DNA of 64,000 bases from Flexivirga caeni (GCF_003724155.1 NZ_RJJQ01000003.1:124001-188000); one strand, 5' to 3'. Shown: positions 39,312-47,798, counted from the first letter of the stretch. Numbers and translations are program-made. Notes: a model not told the origin generated them from the letters alone.

Positions 39312-40462
39312 GCTTGCGGGGCACCTCCTGCCGCGGACGGTGAAGTCTGTGGGTTGGCTATGCACCCAATTGTGCGGCACGCGGTGTCGACGTCGTTCAC
39401 CAGGTGTATGGCGTGTGCCATCGGCCGGCCCGCTGCGAGTGCCTGCAAGGTGTCCCACACCGGCAGGTCGTGCTGCCAGTGCTCTTCGCCGACCAGCACC
39501 AGCGCAGGAAGCGTCCGGGCGGGGTCGGCGTAGTAGAGCGAGGTCGCGAGTTGGAAGATCTCCTGCACAGTGCCGGCCGCACCGGGGAGCACCACGATCC
39601 CGCCGTTGCAGACGTGCAGCAGTACGTCCTCGCGCAACGCATTGGAAAAGTACTTCGCCACCCGGCCGGCGAAGACGTTCGGCGGTTCGTGCCCATAGAA
39701 CCAGGTGGGTATGCCGAGACTGCGCGGTGAACCGGTCTCGGCCTCGTCGCGGACGATCTGGTCGCGCACATCGAGCGCGAGCCTCGCCCAGGCGGTGATG
39801 TCCGGCTGGAAGGACGGCACGGCGGCGAGACTGGTGAGGGCGGCATCGAGCGAGCGGTCGCCGGTGCACAACGCGCCGAGGTTGGCCGCCTCCATCGCGC
39901 CCGGGCCACCGCCGGTCGCGACGACCGACCCGGCGCTGGCGAGGGCGTGTCCGAGGCGGGCAGCTGTGGTGTACCCGGCTGTGCCGCGGTCGACGTCGTG
40001 GCCACCCATGACGCCGACAACCGTTCTGCCCGCGATGAATTCGTCCAGGGCGTCCCCGATGCTGTGGTCGTGGATCGCGCGCAGCAGAGACGCGTAGACG
40101 TCCTGCGTGGTGCTGGGCTCGAGCGACCAGCGGTAGGTGCGGTAGTCCGGAGTGACGGCATACCCGCCCTCGCGCAGCCCGGCGTACAACTCGCGCGGCC
40201 GGTAGAGGTGTGCCCGCCAGGCGTCGAAGGGCACCCCGGGATCGGCGGGGAAGATCAGCGCGCCGTGCGCCCCCAGATGGCGGTGCAGGCGGTCGCTCAT
40301 CCGGCCGCCGAGGACCACGACGCCGGTGAAGTCGTCGATCGCCAGCAGCTCCGGCTCGACCTGGGCGAGGTCGAGATCCTGCAGCCGCAGCCCGCGCAGC
40401 GGGGTTCCAGCAGTCAGCAGTCGTCGCAGGGCGGCAAGGGATCCGACGTCGCTGGTGGCCAT
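39308..40462 (-). CDS. LOG family protein (nucleotide nucleosidase-like)
   Basis: 384 residues from ATG 40462. The Rossmann domain in the second half shows VVGVMGGHDVDRG, VVATGGGPGAMEAANLGA and VLPGAAGTVQEIFQLAT. The last corresponds to the LOG motif PGGxGTxxE, with Ala in place of the second Gly. LOG enzymes release the base from nucleoside 5'-monophosphates; the longer N-terminal domain here recalls PpnN. It is co-translated with the LuxR regulator. Confidence 0.82.
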   Translation of the reverse strand: MATSDVGSLAALRRLLTAGTPLRGLRLQDLDLAQVEPELLAIDDFTGVVVLGGRMSDRLHRHLGAHGALIFPADPGVPFDAWRAHLYRPRELYAGLREGGYAVTPDYRTYRWSLEPSTTQDVYASLLRAIHDHSIGDALDEFIAGRTVVGVMGGHDVDRGTAGYTTAARLGHALASAGSVVATGGGPGAMEAANLGALCTGDRSLDAALTSLAAVPSFQPDITAWARLALDVRDQIVRDEAETGSPRSLGIPTWFYGHEPPNVFAGRVAKYFSNALREDVLLHVCNGGIVVLPGAAGTVQEIFQLATSLYYADPARTLPALVLVGEEHWQHDLPVWDTLQALAAGRPMAHAIHLVNDVDTACRTIGCIANPQTSPSAAGGAPQA

Positions 40463-40629
40463 CGCTCGATTCAAGCGGAAGTCCGCCGGAGGTGAAGTCA
40501 CGATCCGATCACAGCCCGGACACGCCGCCAACCTGCTGGGAGACTGAGACGTCTTCCTCAATGTCGGGCGGCATGCGCCCGGCACTCTCGGGGAACGCGG
40601 CGGATGCCGCGGAAAGGAAGGACACCACC

Positions 40630-41073
40630 ATGAAGCGCACCTCGGTCACCGTCGCCATCGGAGCACTTCTCGTCGCCGGGACGGCCGTCGTTGCCCCCGC
40701 TCACGCATCGGCACTGGGACATCACGCGCCCTCGGTCGTGGTTCCGGCCACGACTCATGTGGCGGTGCACCGGAGCCCCGCGCGGCATACCACCGCGAAC
40801 GAGGACCGGCAGATCACCGCCGCCATCCTGCACAGCCCGCTGCTCGGCGTCGTCAAACCCGGCAACGTCGCGGTGAGCGGGATCCGCTACTCCGGCAGCA
40901 CCTGGGCCGCCGCGCTCGCGACCCCGAAGAACGGCCAGACCGACCCCGCCCAGGTCCTGCTGCAGAAGACCAGTGGTCACTGGCAGGTCCGCGACCTCGG
41001 CACCGCAGGCGTCGGCTGCGGCATCGCCCCGGCCGCCGTCCGCGCCCACCTCGGCCTGCACGGCCCCTGCTGA
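40630..41073 (+). CDS. Small secreted protein of unknown function
   Basis: 147 residues with a clear signal peptide (MKRTSVTVAIGALLVAGTAV, cleavage after APAHASA, about residue 28). GGAAAGGA precedes ATG 40630. The mature part has ILHSPLLGVV, GSTWAAALA and HWQVRDLGTAGVGCG, with two Cys that may form a disulfide. The C-terminal layout resembles secreted actinobacterial proteins of unknown role. It ends just before two long hairpins. Confidence 0.75.
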   Translation: MKRTSVTVAIGALLVAGTAVVAPAHASALGHHAPSVVVPATTHVAVHRSPARHTTANEDRQITAAILHSPLLGVVKPGNVAVSGIRYSGSTWAAALATPKNGQTDPAQVLLQKTSGHWQVRDLGTAGVGCGIAPAAVRAHLGLHGPC

Positions 41074-41077
41074 GTTC

Positions 41078-41258
41078 TCTTGCTTCGACTCCTCGCAAGA
41101 CGACGGGCGGGTTCACCCGAACAAGTTCGGTGAACCCGCCCGTCGTCTTGGTCGTCGTCTCGCGGGGTTTTCTTGCTTCGACTCCTCGCAGCCCGGCACC
41201 GGGCCTACGCTCGCAAGCTCGCGTAGGCCCGGTGCCGGGCTGGTCGTCGTCTACGCGG
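41078..41258. repeat. Duplicated module with two different perfect hairpins
   Basis: The 20-mer TCTTGCTTCGACTCCTCGCA occurs at 41078 and 41171. Each copy is followed by its own perfect 21-bp hairpin (41097-41149, arms AAGACGACGGGCGGGTTCACC; 41190-41241, arms AGCCCGGCACCGGGCCTACGC), then by GGTCGTCGTCT(C/A)CGCGG at 41150 and 41242. The flanks are conserved while the hairpin sequence differs completely. An in-frame peptide across it is not regarded as a gene. Confidence 0.8.
41097..41149 (+). terminator. 21-bp perfect hairpin 1
   Basis: Arms 41097-41117 and 41129-41149 with an 11-base loop, 24 bases after the secreted-protein stop. It is the likely terminator of that gene. Confidence 0.65.
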
Positions 41259-41298
41259 AGCCCTTGGCGTCGGCTCCTCGCTGAACGATCGTCTGATT

Positions 41299-41377
41299 GA
41301 GCGGACCACTTACCGAACGAGCGGACCACATATCAGGCCAGGAAAACTGGGCCGCTCAATGCGTATGTGGTCCGCTC
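41299..41377. repeat. Nested palindromic element R2
   Basis: GAGCGGACCAC at 41299 and 41319, then inverted copies at 41347 (variant GAGCGGCCCAG) and 41367 (exact); both pairs are 20 bp apart. The flanks TGATT and GATCA match R1. The centre differs from R1, and the variant half-site equals one in R7. Confidence 0.8.
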
Positions 41378-41413
41378 GATCAGGATCGGGACGGTCTTGT
41401 CACCGCACCGCAC

Positions 41414-41426
41414 TAGCCTGCGCCGC
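41414..41426 (+). promoter_or_regulatory. -10 box for a leaderless AAA ATPase gene
   Basis: TAGCCT at 41414-41419, then 7 bases and ATG 41427, without a ribosome-binding site. Confidence 0.5.
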
Positions 41427-42590
41427 ATGATCACCACCCTCGCCGTCAGCGGCTACCGATCGCTGCGTGACGTGGTCGTGCCGCTCGGGCCGCTCACCGT
41501 GGTGACGGGCGGTAACGGCAGTGGCAAATCGTCTCTCTACCGCGCACTGCGGCTGCTCGCACAGTGCGGAGAAGGGCGGGCGATCGGCTCGCTCGCGCGG
41601 GAGGGCGGCTTGCAATCGGTGCTCTGGGCCGGCCCGGAGTCGCTCGCCGGAGCGCGACGTGGCGCGCCGGTGCAAGGGACGGTGCGCAAAGGCCCGATCA
41701 GTCTCCGAATGGGTTACGCGAGTGACGATTTCGGCTATCTCGTCGACCTCGGCCTGCCACAGCCGACTGGGCTGCCGACCGCGTTCGAGCGGGACCCTCA
41801 GCTGAAGAGAGAGCTCATCTTCACCGGCCCGGTGATGCGCCCGGCCACGACGTCGGTGCGTCGTCGCCGCGGCCTGATCGAGGTGCGCGACGGGCGAGGG
41901 TGGAGCGAGGTGCGGCGGGACCTTGCGCCATACCGCAGCGTGTTGCGGGAGTATGCCGACCCGCAGGTTGCACCCGAGGTGTTCGCAGTCCGGGAACAGA
42001 TCGGCTCCTGGCGGTTCTACGACGGCTTCCGGGTCGATGCCGACTCACCGGCGCGGCGCCCACAGGTCGGCACCCGCACGCCGGTGCTCGCCGGTGACGG
42101 CGCGGACCTCGCGGCGGCGGTGCAGACGATCCTGGAGAGCGGATTCGACGAGCTGACCGAGACCATCGCCGACGCATTCGACGGTGCCCGGCCGCAGGTG
42201 CTCATTGCCGACGGTCTCTTCGACGTCGCCATTGCCCAGCCCGGGATGCTGCGCCCGCTGCGTGCTGCCGAACTCTCGGATGGCACGCTGCGATATCTGC
42301 TGCTGGCCACCGCCCTGCTGACCGTCGACCCACCGGCACTGATGGTGCTCAACGAGCCGGAGACTTCGCTGCACCCGTCGCTGATCGCGCCGCTCGCCCG
42401 GCTGATTGCGTTGGCTGCCAAGCGATCCCAGCTGCTGGTGGTCACACACGCACAGCCGCTGATCGACGCGCTGTCCTTCAGCGGCGTCGGCTCGGTGCAG
42501 GAGGTCGTGCTCACCAAGAACCTCGGCGAGACCGTGATCGAGGGGCAGGGCATGCTCACCCGGCCGTCGTGGGAATGGGGATCCCGCTGA
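41427..42590 (+). CDS. AAA family ATPase (SMC/RecF-like, AAA_21)
   Basis: 387 residues. Walker A is GGNGSGKSS at 28-36, right after the ABC-type N-terminal strand (LAVSGYRSLRDVVVPLGPLT). An ABC-like signature ELSDGTLRYLLLATALL and Walker B LMVLNEPETSLHPSL lie near 290-320, and VVTHAQPLIDAL is the switch His region. This is the compact single-chain ATPase of the RecF/OLD clade without a nuclease domain. Such proteins occur alone or in defence systems; no partner nuclease is next to it, so no function is assigned. Confidence 0.85.
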   Translation: MITTLAVSGYRSLRDVVVPLGPLTVVTGGNGSGKSSLYRALRLLAQCGEGRAIGSLAREGGLQSVLWAGPESLAGARRGAPVQGTVRKGPISLRMGYASDDFGYLVDLGLPQPTGLPTAFERDPQLKRELIFTGPVMRPATTSVRRRRGLIEVRDGRGWSEVRRDLAPYRSVLREYADPQVAPEVFAVREQIGSWRFYDGFRVDADSPARRPQVGTRTPVLAGDGADLAAAVQTILESGFDELTETIADAFDGARPQVLIADGLFDVAIAQPGMLRPLRAAELSDGTLRYLLLATALLTVDPPALMVLNEPETSLHPSLIAPLARLIALAAKRSQLLVVTHAQPLIDALSFSGVGSVQEVVLTKNLGETVIEGQGMLTRPSWEWGSR

Positions 42591-42605
42591 CGGCCGGTGG
42601 TGCGG

Positions 42606-42617
42606 CAGACTGGACGC
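42606..42617 (+). promoter_or_regulatory. -10-like box for a leaderless SIMPL gene
   Basis: CAGACT at 42606-42611, six bases, then ATG 42618. Confidence 0.35.
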
Positions 42618-43253
42618 ATGGTTGACGAAACGAGCGGGATCACGGTGGTCGGTGTCGGGACCGTGCGCGTGCCCACGACCGAGGCAATGCTGCGGTTACG
42701 GGTCGAACGCCGCGAGTCCGCCCCGGGCGCCGCGCTGACCGAAGCCGGTGCCATCGTCGCGGCGGCCTTCGAGGTGTTGCGCCAGGCCGGCATACCCGAC
42801 ACCGACGTGCGCACGGCCACGGTCCGGGTGACGGCCAACAAGGCGTGGGTCGACAACCACGAGGAACTCCAGGGGTATGACGCACAACAAGACCTCCAGG
42901 TCCGCGTGACCGACCTGGCCAAGCTCGACGAGCTCCTGGGCAGTCTGGTCGACCGGTGCGGCACCGGACTGCAGATCGACGACGTCTCGCTGAGCGGCGA
43001 AGCCGACGCGGTCGCCCGGTCGCAAGCCCGGCAGGAAGCGGTGCGCGATGCCCGCGAAAAGGCCTCCGAATACGCGACATTCGCCGGCCGCACGCTCGGC
43101 CGGGCCGAGTCGATCAGTGAGGTGCGAGATCGCCCGGCACCGCTCCGGCGGCACATGGCCATGGCGGCGTCGGCGGGTATGGCGATGCCGATCGCGCAGG
43201 GTGAGGAAGAAACGACAGTGGCGGTCGAGGTCCGGTGGAGTTTCGGCGGCTAG
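42618..43253 (+). CDS. SIMPL (DUF541) domain protein
   Basis: 211 residues with GITVVGVGTVRVPTTEAMLR at the start and the family's typical DVRTATVRVTANKAWV and YDAQQDLQVRVTD in the middle. The C-terminal half has a helical DAREKASEYATFAGRTLG followed by strands. Unlike many relatives there is no signal peptide, so it is probably cytoplasmic. Function unknown. Confidence 0.88.
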   Translation: MVDETSGITVVGVGTVRVPTTEAMLRLRVERRESAPGAALTEAGAIVAAAFEVLRQAGIPDTDVRTATVRVTANKAWVDNHEELQGYDAQQDLQVRVTDLAKLDELLGSLVDRCGTGLQIDDVSLSGEADAVARSQARQEAVRDAREKASEYATFAGRTLGRAESISEVRDRPAPLRRHMAMAASAGMAMPIAQGEEETTVAVEVRWSFGG

Positions 43254-43428
43254 CTACGCCGCAGTCGTCGGCCGACTCGGCGAACGGTTCGCACACCTCG
43301 TGTATGACGACAGGACGCTCACCGGCAGCTTGTTCGATATGCGTCCTGCTTCAAGGTCACGACCACGTCGTCGCGTCGCAGGGCACCCTCCACGACCGCG
43401 AGGTCGACGGTGTCGTAGGGAGGACCCT

Positions 43429-43635
43429 TCAGGATGCGGCGACGTTGTCCGGTGCATCGCCGGCCGGCGAGTCGAGCTTCATGAGCCGGTAGAGCAGCGC
43501 TTCGCCAGCCGCTCGCTCCTGTGCGGTGAGCGCACCGGCCTCGGCCTCCCACTCGAGAACGCCCTGGAGCCGGTCCCGCAGGGCGACGGCTTCGTCCAGT
43601 GAGACCGACTTCTCGACCACGCTCATTCTCTTCAA
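43429..43635 (-). CDS. Small acidic protein, unknown
   Basis: 68 residues from TTG 43635, which has AGAGGT 7 bases ahead; ATG 43626 is the alternative. The sequence is helical and acidic (VSLDEAVALRDRLQGVLEWE, ALTAQERAAGEALLYRLMKL) with coding-like third-position GC. It follows the DNA glycosylase gene by 17 bases on the same strand. I do not recognise the family. A further open frame (see findings) runs on just downstream. Confidence 0.5.
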   Translation of the reverse strand: MKRMSVVEKSVSLDEAVALRDRLQGVLEWEAEAGALTAQERAAGEALLYRLMKLDSPAGDAPDNVAAS

Positions 43636-43652
43636 CAGTCGTACCTCTGGTA

Positions 43653-44750
43653 TTACCGACTGGCGAACGGGTAACGCGCGACCAGCCCCGGGATGACGCG
43701 CTCAGCACGCCGACTGAGCCCGTCGAACTGCGAAACCTCAATGCCCGCAGTGCCTTTGGTCTGCGCGCGCCGCCAGGTCGCGACAGCCTGCCCGCCGTCG
43801 ATCAGCGTCGCCTTGAACATGCCGTTGCCGCCAGGAACGACCCGCCCGGAATGCTCGCGATCGAGGGTCGGGGTGCGGTCGGCATACCCGAGCAGGATCT
43901 CGTCGAAGGCTGGTGTCAGCACCGGCCGCAAGGTCGCGCCCCGGTGTTCGTCCCATGCGCCGAGCGTCTCCGGCGCCAGGAAGTATGACGTGTCGCCCGC
44001 CACTACTTCGGCCAGCCCGGCACGCACGGTGTCCCACACCGGGGCCAGGTCGCGGCGCAGCAGACCGGACCACCAATGAAAGTCGGCAAGCGTCGCCGGA
44101 CCGTGCGAGCGGAAGTAGCGAGTCGCCCAATTTGCAACATTGGCAACCCGATCCACTGGGTTCGAGCACCTGATCCATTCGTCGAAAAGCACGAACTGCT
44201 GGTGCCGGCCACTGATCGGACCCAGCACGAGCTCCGTCCGAAGGCACAACGTCTCCAGCAGATGCACGCCGCGCTGGCCGGCAGTTGCGATGCCCTCGGC
44301 ATTCCACGCCTCGAACACCTGCGCACGCGTCGCGCCCCGGCCCCCGCGCAATGTCTGCGTGACAACGGAGAGTGCGTGATCGACGTCCGCGCCGGTGATC
44401 TCCAGTTGCTCGCGCCGCCGCCGCGCGGTGCGCAGCGTCGAATCCGCAGTGAGCGCAAGCATCCAGCGCAGGTCCGCGGCATCGACCAGGTGCAACGTCC
44501 CGCGCATCGGCCACGAACGCACGATCGCGCCGTCACCGATCGCTGCGTCGACCGCTTCGACCGCCGCACCCGCCCGCAGCGCGACCGCGGACCGTGCCGA
44601 CCGGAAGTCTTGTGCCTGCAGGCAGGTCAGCCACCGCACGACTTCGTGCGGCGTCCCCGCCGTGACGGGAGCCAGGCGCTGCGCGAGCAGCCGCATCCGG
44701 GAGATCTGCCTGCGGGCGTCGGAGCCGCGCAGGACGATGCGTTCGGTCAT
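43653..44750 (-). CDS. HTH_42 family (AlkZ/AlkX-like) DNA glycosylase candidate
   Basis: 365 residues of the winged-helix YcaQ/AlkZ superfamily. The motif CLQAQDFRSARSAV gives the QxQ pattern that in AlkZ supplies the catalytic glutamines. RSWPMRGTLHLVDAADLRWM is the conserved HTH_42 core and FDEILLGYADR is near the C-terminus. AlkZ repairs bulky or cross-linked bases; several actinobacterial copies lie in antibiotic clusters, but here there is no such context. Confidence 0.82.
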   Translation of the reverse strand: MTERIVLRGSDARRQISRMRLLAQRLAPVTAGTPHEVVRWLTCLQAQDFRSARSAVALRAGAAVEAVDAAIGDGAIVRSWPMRGTLHLVDAADLRWMLALTADSTLRTARRRREQLEITGADVDHALSVVTQTLRGGRGATRAQVFEAWNAEGIATAGQRGVHLLETLCLRTELVLGPISGRHQQFVLFDEWIRCSNPVDRVANVANWATRYFRSHGPATLADFHWWSGLLRRDLAPVWDTVRAGLAEVVAGDTSYFLAPETLGAWDEHRGATLRPVLTPAFDEILLGYADRTPTLDREHSGRVVPGGNGMFKATLIDGGQAVATWRRAQTKGTAGIEVSQFDGLSRRAERVIPGLVARYPFASR

Positions 44751-44762
44751 GACCGCACGCTA
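44751..44762 (-). promoter_or_regulatory. -10 box for the leaderless HTH_42 gene
   Basis: Minus-strand TAGCGT, then GCGGTC and the ATG at 44750; no ribosome-binding site. Confidence 0.5.
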
Positions 44763-44793
44763 GCGACCTCAGCGGTCGGCAACGGTCCGCGAT

Positions 44794-46050
44794 TCAGGCG
44801 CGACCCGCTTCGATCAGGAAATCCTTCGCGCGCAGGCGAGCGACGAGCACCTCGCCGAGCGCCGTCGCCGGTGTGAGCACCCCACCGGACAGGCCGTCCG
44901 GCAGCGGGCAGTCGTCGCGGGAGACAGCCAGGCACAACGCGCTCTCCCCGAGCATGACAGCCGTCGCGGCATACCCCGGATCTCCTTGGGCCGCAACCGT
45001 GCTCCGGTATGACGCACCGGTGCTGGTCGTCGTGCACAGCGTCGCGCGGAAGTGACCGCTCTGCTGCGTCTGCTCGCTCGGACCCTCACCGGGTGAGGGC
45101 AGGACCCGCCGCACCACCGGGCGCAGGAACGGCAGCGCCATGGCGCCGAAACCGGCAGCGAGCGCGCCCGCGACGGCGTATGCCGCGAGCCGTCCCCGCC
45201 AGCCAGATCCGGCGCGCTGCACTTCGCGGTAGCGGAACGACCGGCCGTAGGCGTGCCCGAGCAATGCGTTGCTGCGGCGGACGATGCGAGTGTTGTAGGT
45301 CGCCATCACGAACGGCGCCGTCCACGCGCCGATCTCGGGGGAGTAGCGCACGGCGGCGCTGTCCCGCCACTCGCCGCTCGGCTCGGCACCTCGATCGGGG
45401 CTGAGAGCGAACTTGTCGCCCGCGAGCTTGCGCTTGGCGGAGTCGCCCCGCACCTCGTCGAGCTGGTTCATCGCCGACGCGATCGTGCCGCCGCTGACAC
45501 CGCCCTTCATCGCCATGTAGAGGGTGGTGTCGCCGAGTTCACCCGCCTCGTCACGCTCGACCGCCCGCGACAGCACCAGTGCACCGAGATCCGATGGGAC
45601 AGAGTCGAATCCGCAGGAGTGGACGATGCGGGCGCCGGTGCGCTCCGCCTCGGCAGCGAATCGGTCGATCGACTCGCGGACGAAGAGCACCTCGCCGGTG
45701 AGGTCCACGTAGTCGGTGCCCGCCGTCGCGCACGCACCGACCAGCGGCAACCCGTAGCGCGCGTAGGGACCGACCGTGCTGATGACGACCTTCGAGCTCT
45801 CAGCCAGCGCGCGCAGGGATGCCTCGTCGGAGGAATCGGCCACGACGATCGGCCAGTCCCGGGCCGCGGCGGGCAGCCCGTCGCGGACCGCCTCGACCCT
45901 CGACGTGCTGCGGCCGGCGAGGGCGATATGCACCCCGTCCGGTGCGTGGCGCGCCAGGTGCGCGGCCGTCAGCTTCCCGACGAAACCCGTCGCGCCATAC
46001 AGGACGATGTCGTGCTGTCGCTGAAGCACCTTGCCGACTGTCGATGACAT
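44794..46050 (-). CDS. Saccharopine-dehydrogenase-like NAD(P)-binding protein
   Basis: 418 residues. The N-terminal Rossmann domain begins with HDIVLYGATGFVGKLTAAHL and shows VISTVGPYARYG and ARIVHSCGFDSVPSDLG. This matches the trans-acting enoyl-reductase / Rv2449c-type group of the saccharopine dehydrogenase superfamily. A hydrophobic segment (AAYAVAGALAAGFGAMALPF) near 290 suggests membrane association. The substrate is unknown, possibly a lipid intermediate. Confidence 0.85.
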   Translation of the reverse strand: MSSTVGKVLQRQHDIVLYGATGFVGKLTAAHLARHAPDGVHIALAGRSTSRVEAVRDGLPAAARDWPIVVADSSDEASLRALAESSKVVISTVGPYARYGLPLVGACATAGTDYVDLTGEVLFVRESIDRFAAEAERTGARIVHSCGFDSVPSDLGALVLSRAVERDEAGELGDTTLYMAMKGGVSGGTIASAMNQLDEVRGDSAKRKLAGDKFALSPDRGAEPSGEWRDSAAVRYSPEIGAWTAPFVMATYNTRIVRRSNALLGHAYGRSFRYREVQRAGSGWRGRLAAYAVAGALAAGFGAMALPFLRPVVRRVLPSPGEGPSEQTQQSGHFRATLCTTTSTGASYRSTVAAQGDPGYAATAVMLGESALCLAVSRDDCPLPDGLSGGVLTPATALGEVLVARLRAKDFLIEAGRA

Positions 46051-46062
46051 GGTCCGACCTTA
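46051..46062 (-). promoter_or_regulatory. -10 box for the leaderless saccharopine-dehydrogenase-like gene
   Basis: Minus-strand TAAGGT, then CGGACC and the ATG at 46050. Confidence 0.5.
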
Positions 46063-46257
46063 GATCGTCGGGGCGCAGCGGCGGTATGTCCTCAGGCGAG
46101 CGGCAGTCCGGGGGAGTCCGGAGCGAATCGCCTTGAGTGCGACCGCAAGTCGTTCGCCTGCGACGGCGAAGGCCTCCTCGGCGGATCGCGCGGACCAGCC
46201 CCAGGCCGTCACCGTGCCGGCACGCGCGCTCTGCCAGAACTTCGGTGGCTGTTCCAT
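46060..46257 (-). CDS. Small protein, probably C-terminally truncated
   Basis: 65 residues. The first 47 (PPKFWQSARAGTVTAWGWSA, then AEEAFAVAGERLAVALKAIR) look conserved and coding-like. The remaining 18 are Arg/Thr-rich and overlap the promoter of the next gene. I recall longer actinobacterial proteins with this N-terminus, so the 3' part may have been lost. Function unknown. Confidence 0.5.
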   Translation of the reverse strand: MEQPPKFWQSARAGTVTAWGWSARSAEEAFAVAGERLAVALKAIRSGLPRTAARLRTYRRCAPTI

Positions 46258-46300
46258 GCCGGGGAGCCTACGGCAGCGCCCGCACCCTCACCCCCATCGC

Positions 46301-46366
46301 GAATGACGGCTCCCTCACCGAGCGACGGCGAAATTGCACCGTCGCTCGGCGAGGAAGCCGTCACTC
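46301..46366. repeat. Nested palindromic element R6
   Basis: Half-sites GAATGACGGCT (46301) and GAGCGACGGCG (46320), then inverted GAGCGACGGTG (46337-46347) and GAGTGACGGCT (46356-46366). Both pairs are 19 bp apart. It begins 8 bases past the stop of the class III aminotransferase gene and can fold as a 25-bp stem with two mismatches. Confidence 0.7.
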
Positions 46367-46373
46367 ACCGATG

Positions 46374-47798
46374 TCAGAGCAGCGACCACGCCTCGGTCAG
46401 CACGGAGCGCAGTGTCTGCTCGATCAGATCGAACTCGGTCTGCCCGATGATCAGCGGCGGGGACAGCTGCACCACGGGGTCGCCGCGGTCGTCGGCGCGG
46501 CAGTAAAGGCCTGCGTCATACAGCGCCTTGGACAGGAAGCCACGCAGGATCCGCTCGGCCTCGTCGTCGTCGAAGGTCTCGCGGGTGTCCTTGTCCTTGA
46601 CGAGCTCGATGCCGTAGAAGAACCCGTCACCGCGGACGTCGCCGACGATCGGCAGGTCGTGCAGCTTTTCCAGCGTGCTGCGGAACTTGGGGGCGTTCTC
46701 GTGCACGTGCTGCACGAGGCCCTCCTTCTCGAAGATGTCCAGGTTGGCCATCGCGACCGCCGCCGACACCGGGTGCCCGCCGAAGGTGTAACCGTGCGGG
46801 AAGCTCGTGGTGCCGTGCCGGAACGGCTCGAACAGCCGGTCGCTGGCGATCATCGCGCCGATCGGGGAGTAGCCCGACGTCATACCCTTCGCGCAGGTGA
46901 TGATGTCCGGGGTGTAGCCGAAGTCGTTGCAGGCGAAGATCTCACCGATGCGGCCGAAGGCGCAGATGGTCTCGTCGGAGACCAGCAGGACGTCATACTC
47001 GTCGCAGATCTCGCGGACCCGCTCGAAGTAACCGGGCGGCGGCGGGAAGCAGCCACCGGCGTTCTGCACCGGCTCCAGGAAGACGGCGGCCACGGTGTCC
47101 GGACCCTCGAACTCGATCGCCTCGGCGATCCGGTCGGCGGCCCAGCGCCCGAAAGCCTTGGGGTCGTCGCGGAATTCGGGCTGTGCGCGGTAGATGTTGG
47201 TGTTGGGCACCTTGAACGCACCGGGCACCAGCGGCTCGAACATCTCCTTGAGCGGCGGCAGCCCGGTGATCGACAGCGCACCCTGCGGAGTGCCGTGGTA
47301 GGCGACCGCGCGGCTGATCACCTTGTGCTTGCCCGGCTTCCCGGTCAGCTTGAAGTAGTGCTTGGCCAGCTTCCACGCCGACTCGACCGCCTCGCCGCCG
47401 CCGGTGGTGAAGAAGACCCGGTTGAGGTCGCCCGGTGCGTAGGACGCGAGGCGCTCGGCGAGGTCGATCGCCGGCCGGTGTGCGTAGGACCAGATCGGGA
47501 AGAACGCCAGTTCCTTGGCCTGGGCGGCTGCAGCCTCGGCGAGTTCGGCGCGGCCGTGCCCGACCTGTACGGTGAACAGGCCGGCCAGGCCGTCGAGGTA
47601 CTTGCGGCCCTCGGTGTCCCAGATGTAGGCGCCCTCGCCCTTGACGATGGTCGGTATGGCGGCGCCGAGGCCGCCCTGCTCGACCGGCTCGTAGACCGAC
47701 TGGCGGGTGAAGTGACCCCAGAGGTGGTCGCGCGCCGCCTCGGCACGCGGCGTGCCGGCGGGCGTGAGATCGGTGGAATTGGTTGTGGGAGTTGTCAT
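46374..47798 (-). CDS. Class III PLP aminotransferase (omega-transaminase type)
   Basis: 474 residues. The PLP enzyme signatures are FFTTGGGEAVESAWKLAKHY, SRAVAYHGTPQGALS, LVSDETICAFGRIGEIFACN and the catalytic Lys in IITCAKGMTSGYSPIGA. It belongs with pyruvate- or 2-oxoglutarate-dependent transaminases acting on diamines, beta-alanine or GABA; the exact substrate is unknown. Its ATG overlaps the stop of the Lrp gene (ATGA), so both are one unit and Lrp probably controls it. Confidence 0.9.
   Translation of the reverse strand: MTTPTTNSTDLTPAGTPRAEAARDHLWGHFTRQSVYEPVEQGGLGAAIPTIVKGEGAYIWDTEGRKYLDGLAGLFTVQVGHGRAELAEAAAAQAKELAFFPIWSYAHRPAIDLAERLASYAPGDLNRVFFTTGGGEAVESAWKLAKHYFKLTGKPGKHKVISRAVAYHGTPQGALSITGLPPLKEMFEPLVPGAFKVPNTNIYRAQPEFRDDPKAFGRWAADRIAEAIEFEGPDTVAAVFLEPVQNAGGCFPPPPGYFERVREICDEYDVLLVSDETICAFGRIGEIFACNDFGYTPDIITCAKGMTSGYSPIGAMIASDRLFEPFRHGTTSFPHGYTFGGHPVSAAVAMANLDIFEKEGLVQHVHENAPKFRSTLEKLHDLPIVGDVRGDGFFYGIELVKDKDTRETFDDDEAERILRGFLSKALYDAGLYCRADDRGDPVVQLSPPLIIGQTEFDLIEQTLRSVLTEAWSLL

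Noticed and set aside
40973-41284. A frame giving a 103-residue protein with repeated SCFDSSQ
   Set aside because: The peptide repeat is only the translation of the duplicated 20-mer; the region is made of perfect hairpins and has no ribosome-binding site.
41427-42590. Anti-phage defence system around the AAA ATPase
   Set aside because: The ATPase stands alone; its neighbours (SIMPL protein, glycosylase) are not known defence partners, and no nuclease or toxin gene is adjacent.
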